The translations under genes were made by a program, and so were the position numbers. The notes under the pieces are model-generated. The model was given only the letters and a program-made list of their open reading frames with translations, had not been told where the DNA came from and ran no database searches. A DNA stretch of 64,000 nucleotides from Mycosarcoma maydis (lineage: Eukaryota; Basidiomycota; Ustilaginomycetes; Ustilaginales), in assembly GCF_000328475.2 (NCBI RefSeq), contig NC_026486.1:558001-622000 (forward strand). Direction: 5' to 3'. Shown here piece by piece: positions 22,074 to 31,100 of the stretch; within the stretch, counting starts at the first letter, position 1, and the number at the start of each line of letters is the position of its first letter.

Positions 22074-22889
22074 TCACGACGCCTGTGATGTTTTCGAACC
22101 GGTGGCGGCACGTTCGGCAAGACCACCACGTTCGAGCTCTTCTCTGCGTTCACGACGGCGTTTGACGTCCCAATTATGGACACGAGCCGTGTTGACTTCC
22201 ATGATGGTAATTTGTTCGCGCAAGAAGTCGAGATCCTCTTTGGACGTGGTGAGCGATTTTTCGGCTCCATTGAGTTTGGATGTGAGCAAAGAGATGGCTT
22301 CGTCCAAGGGGTATTCGAGCATCACATTTGCCTGTGATTCGACAAAACAGCAGTAGAAGAATGAGAAGCGGTGAGCAATAATTTATGAGCGTGTCTATCA
22401 GCGGGCCTTGTGAAACTTACGCCCAGCCACAGGTGCACAGTGTCGGTAGGATCCAATGTAGCTTTTGCATAGAGCGTGTCGTTTAGCTCGAAAGTGGTCT
22501 CTATTGGTTCTGGATCGTCCTTCTTGTCCTTCAAGAAATTGACCATTTGAAGCGTCTTGCGGATGTCGGGGATCTTTTCTTCAAGTCCTCGACGTCGCTG
22601 TGCGGTGTTGAGCTCCATGAACTTGTACTTGGACATGGTCTCTTGAAACTTTTTGAGTGTCGGTTCGACTTCTTCGTCTGGCCCGCCCAAGTATTCTTGC
22701 ACATTGGACTGTTACAGGCAAAAGATAAGCAGAGGTTTGAAGTGCAAAGGCTGTGTAAGCGGGTAGAGCAGAAAGGACAGCGTGGAGCGGCGTAAGACCT
22801 ACGATGAAAGGAGCGTGTGGGATGCCACGCGAGTTGATCTCAACTTTGGATTGCGACGGTCCAGCAATGGTGGATGATGTGGACGACAT
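22074..22889 (-). CDS. PAC10: prefoldin subunit 3, three exons
   Basis: Alpha-class subunit of the hexameric prefoldin chaperone that delivers nascent actin and tubulin to the CCT chaperonin. Exons on the minus strand: 22889-22803, 22708-22421 and 22331-22074 (210 residues; yeast Pac10 is 199). Donors are GTAGGT and GTAAGT, acceptors AACAG and CACAG, all in phase 0. Signature stretches: GIPHAPFI, QETMSKYKFMELNTAQRRRGLEEKIPDI, LDPTDTVHLWLGANVMLEYPLDEA and the C-terminal DLDFLREQITIMEVNTARVHNWDVKRR. Two coiled-coil halves flank the hairpin turn, as in the family. The stop TGA overlaps a potential GTGAGT donor, so a short fourth exon is possible but not needed. Divergent from HIS2. Confidence 0.93.
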
Positions 22890-23269
22890 TGTCGCGTTGC
22901 TACTCGCTATGGGTTGTAACGAGCTTGTGCTGGTGATGTACGCTATTGGTGATCGAGGTTGAGTAGGACTGAGAAGAAAAGAATCGACGAGAGTGGAGCT
23001 GTGCTTTGGCCAACGTTGGGCAGCACATATGGTCGACGCGAAGAGAGAAGAGTCTGGATCTAAATCGTGAATGGATCGGGGGATTGAGGAACAGATCTCA
23101 CGTCGTAAAGATGAAACTGCACGACGAGTCGATTTCACATTTCACGATTATTCGTGATTCGTGATTTGCTCCACATCTTCTTGACTGATCTGAGCTAGTC
23201 GTGGGTCTTGCCTCTCTCATCAGGGATCATCGTGTCCCCTACACAAATCAGGCTCGGCTGATCAGCAGG
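22890..23269. other. divergent promoter region of PAC10 and HIS2
   Basis: 380 bases. Contains a cluster of CACGATT/ATTCGTG motifs at 23138-23166. No gene seen. Confidence 0.5.
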
Positions 23270-24310
23270 ATGCCGCACTCCCATCATTCTCACAGCGGCC
23301 AGTTCTGCTCGCACGCCAAAGATACACTTGCTCAAGTGCTCTCACGCGCACAATCTCTCGGTTTCACCCATTTTCACGTCAGTGAGCACGTCCCGCGTCA
23401 AAACCCTACCGAGCTCTACCCGGAGGAAGTGGATGCCGAGATCACACCCGAGCAGCTTCGAAGTACATTTGAATCGTACTTGAAGGAAGCCAGACGGCTG
23501 CAGAAGGAATATGCTGGATCACTCCATGTGCTGGTGGGCTGCGAGACGGAAAACATTTCTAGCCCAGGAACGCTCGATTACCTTGCACAGGTGTTGGGAA
23601 GTGATGACAAAGCCAAACCCGAATCGATTGGAAAGGGAGTGGTAGATTACATTGTCGGTTCGTTGCACCATACCAACACGATACCCATTGACTTTGACCG
23701 CGAAACATTCGACAAATCCGTGTCCAGCTTCGAGTCCACTTCTTCTTCCACAGACGATGCGCATCTCCGACTGATCGATCGATATCTCGACGATCAACTC
23801 GAGGTTCTGCAACGACTCAGGCCCGAGGTGATTGGTCACTTTGATCTGTTTCGACTCTTCACACCGCAATTGCAGCTTCAAGGGACGACTAGAATTTGGG
23901 CGAAAGTAGAGCGAAACGTTAGTTTCGCTGTCGAGTACGGCGCGCTCTTCGAGTGCAATGCGGCTGCGTTCAGAAAGGGATGGAACACCTCGTATCCGGC
24001 CAAAGAGGTGTTGGATCTGATAATAGGCATGGGAGGAAGAGTGTGCCTTTCAGACGACTCGCATGGCGTCCAGGCTGTCGGGCTGAACTACATGAAGTTA
24101 AGGCGGTACCTTATGGATGCGGGTGTCCAAACCATCTGGTACCTGGAAAAGGAGCTTCCATCGTCAAATTCTGACGATGACGCTGACAGTGATAGCGATG
24201 GCAGGCCAACACGGTTTGCTCGAGGTACTGTAGCAAAAGCCATGGGTCCAAGATGGACGACGCATGCCTTTTGGACTGCATTTGCTGCCTCGCTCGAATC
24301 TCGGTCATAG
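23270..24310 (+). CDS. HIS2: histidinol-phosphatase (PHP type)
   Basis: Catalyses dephosphorylation of L-histidinol phosphate, the penultimate stage of histidine synthesis. The first in-frame ATG at 23270 gives 346 residues (yeast His2 is 335). It belongs to the PHP metallohydrolase family. The N-terminal metal cluster is HSHHSHSGQFCSHA, followed by FTHFHVSEHVPR, GCETENI, the YIVGSLHHTN motif near 128, HFDLFRLF near 185, and the C-terminal SDDSHGVQAVG. Together these supply the His/Asp/Glu ligands for the trinuclear metal site. A Ser/Asp-rich insert (SNSDDDADSDSD) near 306-317 looks species-specific. The 3' end converges on RPA49 with 175 bases between stops. Confidence 0.94.
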   Translation: MPHSHHSHSGQFCSHAKDTLAQVLSRAQSLGFTHFHVSEHVPRQNPTELYPEEVDAEITPEQLRSTFESYLKEARRLQKEYAGSLHVLVGCETENISSPGTLDYLAQVLGSDDKAKPESIGKGVVDYIVGSLHHTNTIPIDFDRETFDKSVSSFESTSSSTDDAHLRLIDRYLDDQLEVLQRLRPEVIGHFDLFRLFTPQLQLQGTTRIWAKVERNVSFAVEYGALFECNAAAFRKGWNTSYPAKEVLDLIIGMGGRVCLSDDSHGVQAVGLNYMKLRRYLMDAGVQTIWYLEKELPSSNSDDDADSDSDGRPTRFARGTVAKAMGPRWTTHAFWTAFAASLESRS

Positions 24311-24484
24311 ACATTTATCTTAAAAGCTACATGTACTGTCGTCCTGCACCATACCCAAGTCATTGTTCCAACATCGCCGCTCAAAATGTTATGTTGTTGG
24401 ATCATCTGAACGATGCTGTTTACAATGCAGTGTGGAGAATCGTGTACATGATCAGACCAAAACACCAGCTTCTGGGAATGTCTA

Positions 24485-26047
24485 CTATCGTCCACCAGCC
24501 TTGCCCTTCCTAGGCTGGGGGAGCGTGAACGGCGTCTTGAGAACCATCCTCTTCTCTCCACCCACCACCGACGACGTGCAACCCAGGGTCCTAAAGAGCT
24601 CGCGCAATGTAGCAGGCGGGATGTTGCAGTTGCGAGCGAGCTTGTCATGGTCCACGGAAAAGTTGTCCAAGTGCAACGCAAGAGCACACATGTAGGCAAG
24701 CACCTTGGTTTGGTGGAATGCCGACATGACTGCACGTTCCGAGTTGGCAGGCGTCTCGGTGAATGTGCTGAGGATGGCTTTGATGATGCGCTTGTTAGCG
24801 TCTTCGCCATCGAGCTTGAGACTGCTGATGAGTTTACCTCGCTGCGACACAGATTTGGGTCGGCTCTGGATGAACCACAGAAGCGACATGTAATAGGCGA
24901 TGCGAACTTTGTCCTTTGCATCTTCCTTGTCTTCGGTTGCGCCCAGAGCGGGCATCATCATCAAATCGTCACCAGCGGCGCCGTTGGCAGTCGCTTCAGC
25001 ATCGTCTTCGTCGTCGGAAAACGTGGTGTGCTTTTTGCCACTGCTGTTACCAGCCAGGTGCGAACTGCGCTGCAGGTTGTCCAACAATCGCGACCAAATC
25101 CAAGCGGGAAACTCTTTCGAGTACGGTAAAAGCTCCTTGAGTGCTTCGTGGTCGTCGACGTTGTCGATGAGCTTCTGAATCGGTAGTGATCCGAAAATGT
25201 CGCTGGGGATGAGGTCTGAAATCCTATAGGCTTCAGCAGGGTGCTTAGCGTCCAAGTTGGCAGGTGGCATGGGTCGAGAGGATGTCGAAGAAGCAAGCAC
25301 TTCATCCAGGGATGGAAGAGATGCAAGGTTGTCCTGGATACCTCCAGTAAAGTCGTCGAGGATGACTTCCATGTTGGCAGTGTCGACCTTCATTCGGTCC
25401 TGATTTCGAGCGTTGGCCTTCTGCTTGCGGTTACCGAAAGCATCACCAAGAGCTCTGCGTGCCGCCGTCATCTCGCCGTAATCAGCGAAAGTACGAGTGC
25501 TCGAAATTGAGGAGAGCGAGCTGTTGGCCTTGATAGATCGTGTCACCTGAAACGTGGGCACGGCACGCAGCGTTACCGAGCTGCTCGAAGGATCGTAGAT
25601 TCCGACCATGTATTCACCCGTGTATCCTCGAGCCTCTGCACTGCTACCGAATTCGAAGTTGTTGCCGACGTACGCCATCGTATCCGTCTCTCCCGCAAGC
25701 AAGAGCCTCTCGTCTGCATTGTTGATAGATGCGCCCACCTCGTCCGGCAGACCGTCAGCACGGTAGAGGCTGAACCTGGTCGATGGTGCGGGATTGTAGT
25801 CGGCAAACGAGGCAAATGCAGCACCCGACTGGCTGAGCTGTTTGAGACCTGACTTGAATCCGTTGACCTTGAGCGTGGCCTGACCTGCTCCAGCCTTGTT
25901 CTTCAATTTCGATGTGGATGCAGAGGAAGATGGTACGGGGTGCGACGAAGTAGAAGCCTTTTTGGACTTTTTAGGTGAAGGAACGGCGTCCGAGGCCTTG
26001 CCCTTCCGCTTTCCATCCTTGGAGGGTGATTTCAATTCTTTCGACAT
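24485..26047 (-). CDS. RPA49: RNA polymerase I subunit A49
   Basis: Pol I-specific subunit that, with A34.5, forms a TFIIF-like module and through its tandem winged helix a TFIIE-like module, helping initiation and elongation of rRNA transcription in the nucleolus. The start is ATG 26047 (520 residues); the longer frame to 26110 begins with TTG. A basic Lys/Ser head (1-50) is probably a nuclear localisation region. The dimerisation domain (about 75-185) includes NFEFGSSAEARGYTGEYMVGIYD and LRAVPTFQVTRS. The C-terminal winged-helix region includes ADYGEMTAARRALGDAFGNRK and the final part FSVDHDKLARNCNIPPATLRELFRTLGC. Length is a little above yeast Rpa49 (415), mainly through the head and a linker with SSGKKHTTFSDDEDDAE. 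Confidence 0.9.
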   Translation of the reverse strand: MSKELKSPSKDGKRKGKASDAVPSPKKSKKASTSSHPVPSSSASTSKLKNKAGAGQATLKVNGFKSGLKQLSQSGAAFASFADYNPAPSTRFSLYRADGLPDEVGASINNADERLLLAGETDTMAYVGNNFEFGSSAEARGYTGEYMVGIYDPSSSSVTLRAVPTFQVTRSIKANSSLSSISSTRTFADYGEMTAARRALGDAFGNRKQKANARNQDRMKVDTANMEVILDDFTGGIQDNLASLPSLDEVLASSTSSRPMPPANLDAKHPAEAYRISDLIPSDIFGSLPIQKLIDNVDDHEALKELLPYSKEFPAWIWSRLLDNLQRSSHLAGNSSGKKHTTFSDDEDDAEATANGAAGDDLMMMPALGATEDKEDAKDKVRIAYYMSLLWFIQSRPKSVSQRGKLISSLKLDGEDANKRIIKAILSTFTETPANSERAVMSAFHQTKVLAYMCALALHLDNFSVDHDKLARNCNIPPATLRELFRTLGCTSSVVGGEKRMVLKTPFTLPQPRKGKAGGR

Positions 26048-28012
26048 CTTGATATGGCTCAGAGCCACAGCCTGAATGGATTGTGCTGTTTCGATGGTGA
26101 AGACAACCAAGTGGACAGAAAGAATAAGAGCAGCACCTGCAACGGAGCTTCGTCAAAAAATTCCACCTGATGATTTTTTCTTTCCCAGTAAACTTGGATG
26201 CACGTCTTGCCAAAACTTGCCTTGCCTTTGTGCTTCTTTACGTGTGCTGACATAAGCAATGTTAGGTAGCTTAACATCTTGAGAAAAGAAATCGGTGGTG
26301 GCTGCCCACGTGGAGGTCTCATGCCCTTTCTCTATCTCGTCGAATCGTGAATTGTGTGTTTTCCTACTTTATCTTGCTTGCTGTTCGTTGTCAAGATGTA
26401 GACAGGTCGGAGCCCGCTACAAACAAGATTCGGGGAGCATCTCAATCACGAATAGGTCAAACGAAATCAAATTCAGTTTCCCCTTCCACAAGAGCCGACC
26501 CGACGTTGAGGAAGTCCGATTCCGTTGGCTTGCTTCCTCGTTTGTATTCTCTCGTGAAAGTGTATCTCACACTTGCTCTACAGACTCGGGTTTGGGCGAG
26601 GTGTCAGCATACACAGAGGGATGACACCTTGAGCTGCAGCTGAAGAAGTCGATCCAGCCCGTCTTTCCGAGAGGAGTGCACATAAGAATGACAGTGACGA
26701 CGACGACTCGCTCTCGTTATTTCATGACGGATTTTCGGGATTACGTTCCGGTCGAGGAAGAAGTTCTGCCTTGCTGAGAAGCTTGGCTGGAACATTTGCG
26801 AAGTACTGAACATGACACTGTGACGCTCCTTCGTGCCGTCAACGGCGACAAGCGGACAAACGATGTACCCGAAAGACGCCTCAAGACACCTCGGGACCGC
26901 ATGTTGAGCAAAGAAGAGCAAGTCTCGTCAAGCCAAGCTGGGTCGCAGTCTGAAACATACCTAGCTTCATGTTTGTCTCACTCGTGACAGTGATCGTCCA
27001 CGTCAGAGTAATCGTGGTATTCGTGATTGTGATTTCTGCCTTCCGATTCAGATTCATCGCGTCTGCACCTTTTTCCCATGCGCATAGCCGTCGCAACAGC
27101 CAGTGCGATCGAAATGTACACAAAGCTGTTCGCGTCGCTGGTTCTCTTGGCCATTCGCTCGCCTCATTCTTGCCGATCGTCGGAATTGCTGTTTCGCTTA
27201 ACCCATAGCGAGATCATTTGCCTCTCGCGTGGAAGAACACTGCAGAAAGTGTTGTATTAAGTGATACTCCTTGAGCTCCTTTCGACAGGTTCGCCGCTTT
27301 TCGACTCCGACGATTTGTTCGCCGTGCTTATGAATCCTTCGCTGCGTGCTCTTTGGCTTCTTGTGGGGCATGTTCGCCTTTCCATCGACTCAGCACAATG
27401 AGTGTCGAGCCAGGAGCGGAAAGACTGGTTGTCAGGCAAACGCAACCGAAACGAGGGCGTGAGAAAGATCTGATTCGCTTCCCGATTCTTCGGCGAGGTT
27501 ATCACGCACAAAACACGTCAGAAAGACAGANNNNNNNNNNNNNNNNNNNNNNNNNNNNNNNNNNNNNNNNNNNNNNNNNNNNNNNNNNNNNNNNNNNNNN
27601 NNNNNNNNNNNNNNNNNNNNNNNNNNNNNNCTTGCGTGGAGTCCTTCCTTGCTGCTTGTTCTGCTTGCTAACAGGGGCACAAACGTGCTCAACTTCCTTC
27701 GCTCTGCGTCTGCATCGGTCCGCTATTTCACAATGCGTAATCAAGCTTACCCGACGTTTCCGTCCTCGCTGACGACTCTTGGCCATAGACCTACCCGTCT
27801 CAGGCGTGTTTCTCGAGCTTCACTGTGCTTGGAAAGAGAAGTCTCTGCTTGGCGTACCTGAACGGATACACATATTTTAAGGTCGTGCTGAGGAGGGCTG
27901 ATCATGTTTCCCCTCCATTGCGATCTTGATTCAGTGGCCTCCTTGGTGTCATTTGTTTCGTACACAGCGACAAGAGGCTTTCGACACGCCTTGCTGAGAG
28001 CATAGATTCACA
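26048..28012. other. intergenic region with assembly gap
   Basis: About 2 kb without a recognised gene. A minus-strand ATG frame starting at 26253 would be a 5' leader ORF of RPA49. Minus-strand Lys/Arg-rich short frames flank the N gap (ATG at 27786, and ATG at 27371), but neither matches a family I know. A TATTTTAA near 27870 may serve the secreted esterase at 28013. Confidence 0.4.
27531..27630. other. assembly gap (100 N)
   Basis: Exactly 100 undetermined bases, a standard gap placeholder; the true length is unknown. Confidence 0.98.
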
Positions 28013-29068
28013 ATGCGCGTTACCTTTACCGCCACAGCGTTGACGCTGCTCGCGACGGCGGCACTCTCGGCAGCAAGCCCTTTGAAAGAGCGTCAATCAT
28101 TCGTACCATCAGAATTCGACACATGGGTATGGAGAGACGTGAGCGCCAATGTGTGCGCCGATGGAAGCTCGACTGGCGCGGCCTACAACGCGCGTGCCGA
28201 TTACAACGCCAAGGATCTCCTCATCTGGTTCGATTCAGGAGGAGCCTGCTGGGACGCCTACACCTGCTTCTACAACCCGACCGCCTACAATCTTAATGGG
28301 TATACCAACTACACTTTCCAGACCTACGCAAGGCCAGGTCTCGAATCACAGTTCCTCGTGACATCTCGTGATCCTGCCAGGAACAATCCCTGGGCTAACG
28401 CTCACATGATCTTCGTTCCTTATTGCACTGGTGACGTCCATGGAGGCAACAACGTCGTGACGTATGGCGGCGCACCTGCTCCGATCCATCACAAAGGCTA
28501 CGACAATTTCCAGAACATCCTTGAGCTCGCCTCCAGCATGGTGCCTTGGATCGAGAACGTTTACGTGGCCGGAAGCAGCGCTGGCTGCTACGGTGCTGTG
28601 CTCAACTACGTAGCTGCGAAAAGTGCTTGGCCTGATGCGAAAGTGCACCTGATCGCTGACTCGTGCGAAGCGACTCCGGGTTTCCTCAACAGCAAGCCAA
28701 GCTGGAACCTGGTTCAGCCCTCAGGGAGCTCCTGTCCGAACTGTGCATCAGGCGAGTTCAACTCGATCCTTCCCGCCCTGTCTGAGGCGAACCCCGGCAG
28801 CAGATTCGGCTCGATTTCGTATTCCGTAGACGACTATCTCCCTTACTTCCTCTCCACGACCATGCAGAGCTTCGCCACCTTGATCAAGCAGTATTTCGCC
28901 AACATCACCGCTACCGCCACCAACATGGCCAAGACTTTCACCGTGGCCGGCCAAGCTCATGGCGTCTTGATTCATACCCGTCCTGGATCCGCAACGGACG
29001 CTGAGCTCGCAAGCTGGCTCGCCACCTTGAAAGACCTTGGATCCACTTTCCAGTCACAGTCGGTATGA
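28013..29068 (+). CDS. secreted pectin acetylesterase-like hydrolase
   Basis: A 351-residue extracellular esterase of the pectin acetylesterase/NOTUM alpha-beta hydrolase family, presumed to remove ester groups from plant cell-wall polysaccharide (inference). The ATG at 28013 opens a classic signal peptide (Arg2, then FTATALTLLATAALSA, cleavage probably near residue 21-22). Family features: WVWRDVSANVCADGSSTGAAYNAR, LLIWFDSGGACWDAYTC with the oxyanion-type SGGACW, a PYCTGDVHGG stretch, and the nucleophile elbow VAGSSAGCYG with Ser near 189. An Asp (VDDYLPY) and His (AGQAHGVLIHTR) downstream could complete the triad. Cysteines at WD..TC, SCEA, SCPNC suggest disulfides. In a plant-colonising smut this would fit host wall modification. 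Confidence 0.85.
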   Translation: MRVTFTATALTLLATAALSAASPLKERQSFVPSEFDTWVWRDVSANVCADGSSTGAAYNARADYNAKDLLIWFDSGGACWDAYTCFYNPTAYNLNGYTNYTFQTYARPGLESQFLVTSRDPARNNPWANAHMIFVPYCTGDVHGGNNVVTYGGAPAPIHHKGYDNFQNILELASSMVPWIENVYVAGSSAGCYGAVLNYVAAKSAWPDAKVHLIADSCEATPGFLNSKPSWNLVQPSGSSCPNCASGEFNSILPALSEANPGSRFGSISYSVDDYLPYFLSTTMQSFATLIKQYFANITATATNMAKTFTVAGQAHGVLIHTRPGSATDAELASWLATLKDLGSTFQSQSV

Positions 29069-31097
29069 GGCCAGCAAGACGTGTTCTTACCGCATCGTAA
29101 ACATAGGCTTCAAAAATGCAATGCAGGTACCTAGATTGCCGATGTTAACTTTCCTCCTCGGAGATGTGTGCGATTCCGGAAATTGAGTAGCAGTTGCGAG
29201 ACTACCCAACACAGAGATAGTCTGTTCCACATCAAAGATGTCGGATGACTGAGTGTTATGCTCTTATAGATTGATGCACAGCTGGTCGTGTTCACGATTG
29301 CCGAGACAGAGACCGATGCGAGTTCTAAAAAGGTGTTAGAGTGTTATAAATGTCGACAGCTAAGCACGATTAGTCACGCGAGTCTTGACGTGCTAATCAC
29401 AACTTGCGAATTGGCCCATCACAGAAATAATTTGCGAGATCCGCATTTCAAGTCGGCCAATTCATAACGTTAATTGTACAGTTATAAATCTTGATTGTAC
29501 ATGCTCTAGGGTCGTTTTCATGCAGCGTGCTCCCTTCAACCTCGGCTCTATCGAAACAATAGATTCACGTTTTGGCTGGCACAGCACTCTATGACTCACA
29601 TTCGTGTATTGCAGGTAAATTACTGCAACTTATCTTTTGAGAGTTGGCATTTGGCATCTCGCCACCAGACAACTTCGGTCTTGCTTCGGCCTATTGCAAC
29701 AGCCGAGAGTGGATGTTGTCGTTTTCACATACGACGCTCCACGTTTGATGATTCGTTCTCGGACCAGATCCTTCGTCGGTCTGCGACTTCGGTTCAGCTA
29801 CGCGCAAGATTTGAGATGGGAGCCGCAGTCTCAATCTCGCTTGTTCTTGGCCGGATCGCAAAAAGGAAGAGATAAAAAAGAGAGAGAGGGTCGGAACCGT
29901 CATGACTGCGCGCGTGCCATGTATAATATTTAAAGTGGGTTGCGGAGCTGCACTGAGATTGAAATTGAGGCTATCGGGGCGCGAAAAAGGGGTATATGTT
30001 GAAAAGGGCGGGGGAGAAGTGGAACAAGATGGCAAAATTTCAGGAACACAACAACGAAACGACTTGGTGTCTTGTAAGCATTCCAGGTTGTTGTCGATAG
30101 AGTCAGAGATCGAGTTGAGTACCAACAAGGCCGTAATGAGCCAGGCCGAGGATGTCGTCCAGAGTAGGATCTGGTGTGGTGAACGGTGAATTTTCGAATT
30201 TTGGTGGACAAGCGCGCATTCACGATTCACGATTTACGATTCACGATTCACGATTTTGTTCGCAGTGGCGCTTAAGGCCTTGCCCGCAGCGACATTCACA
30301 CTTGACAGGTCTCACTACTGCATCGAGACGCCCATGACCCGAAAATTGCAACGGGAAAGCCGCAGGAGAAGTGTCTCGGCGTTCGCGGCTTTGGACGCAT
30401 GTGCTTAAGCAAGATGTGGGCTTCTTAGTCTGACTAGTTGGCATCTCGCTATCTACCCATCGGATTACGGAGCAATTATCGCGCTGGATGCCTAGATGCA
30501 GGACTCCGAAACGGCGTTTGCACAAGCGCTAACAAGCTAACGATGTATTGGCGGACTTTTGGGGGCTTTGGGCGTATCTTTTGTCGAGCTGCAAGAAGCG
30601 CGACTGCGAAGACCGACTGCTCGATGCTTGTTGTCAACGCAAGCTCTCGACGTTACATAGCAGGACCATGTTTCCAAGTGCCGAATGCACTATGAGTATC
30701 GTTCAAGCCGGGCTATACAAGCCTAGACCGTCAGCTTCGGCAATGTGATTGCTTGTTTACAGTGTTAAACGAATCACCTCGAACGGTTGTCGTGTTAAGA
30801 AAGAACCGAGGTCCGGGTTCTCGACCTCTTCGGCTCTAGCGAAGGACCCACGGCAGAATTAGGCTGATTCGTAGAAGCACGGGCTTCGTTTGTGTTCCAC
30901 CAAGTCGACAGAGCATTCCGTGATACATGATAGCCGGAGATATCTACGTTGCTACAGAAGTGACATATGCGCTGCTCATCGAATTCATGCTCGACACCGC
31001 CTTGGCCGTTAATCAAATCCGCCGGCGTCGTCATCGAAACTTGGACTGAATTCATTTCAAGCGCCATCGCCAATGCCACGAGAACCTTGAGCCTCGC
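29069..31097. other. gene-poor region, left half
   Basis: No recognised gene outside the small frame annotated at 30798. AT-richer than the coding DNA. TTATAAAT occurs near 29344 and 29482 with no good coding frame after it. A dense heptamer array lies at 30218-30255. A purine-rich plus-strand block lies around 29860-30030. Confidence 0.4.
30218..30255. repeat. ATTCACG heptamer array
   Basis: Five consecutive units of ATTCACG, one of them the variant ATTTACG. Same family as the arrays near 16.7 kb and 45.8 kb. Confidence 0.9.
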
Positions 31098-31100
31098 CAT
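30795..31100 (-). CDS. possible small secreted protein
   Basis: Open frame of 101 residues from ATG at 31100, in good context (ACAATGG). Residues 2-22 (ARLKVLVALAMALEMNSVQVS) look like a weak signal peptide, with a basic start and a short hydrophobic core. The mature part has only a CHFC pair and no known domain, and the C-terminus is basic and Ser/Arg-rich. A GATATAAT element lies about 130 bases upstream. It lies alone in a gene-poor stretch, as effector genes of smuts often do. All of this is compatible with a small effector but equally with chance; no homology is claimed. Confidence 0.3.
   Translation of the reverse strand: MARLKVLVALAMALEMNSVQVSMTTPADLINGQGGVEHEFDEQRICHFCSNVDISGYHVSRNALSTWWNTNEARASTNQPNSAVGPSLEPKRSRTRTSVLS

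Noticed and set aside
27353..27772. ORFs running through the N block
   Set aside because: They are open only because N bases cannot give stops; the same applies to frames across 49437-49536.
29691..30230. 179-codon minus-strand frame
   Set aside because: Opens only from GTG, has no suitable ATG, runs across heptamer repeats and simple pyrimidine tracts.
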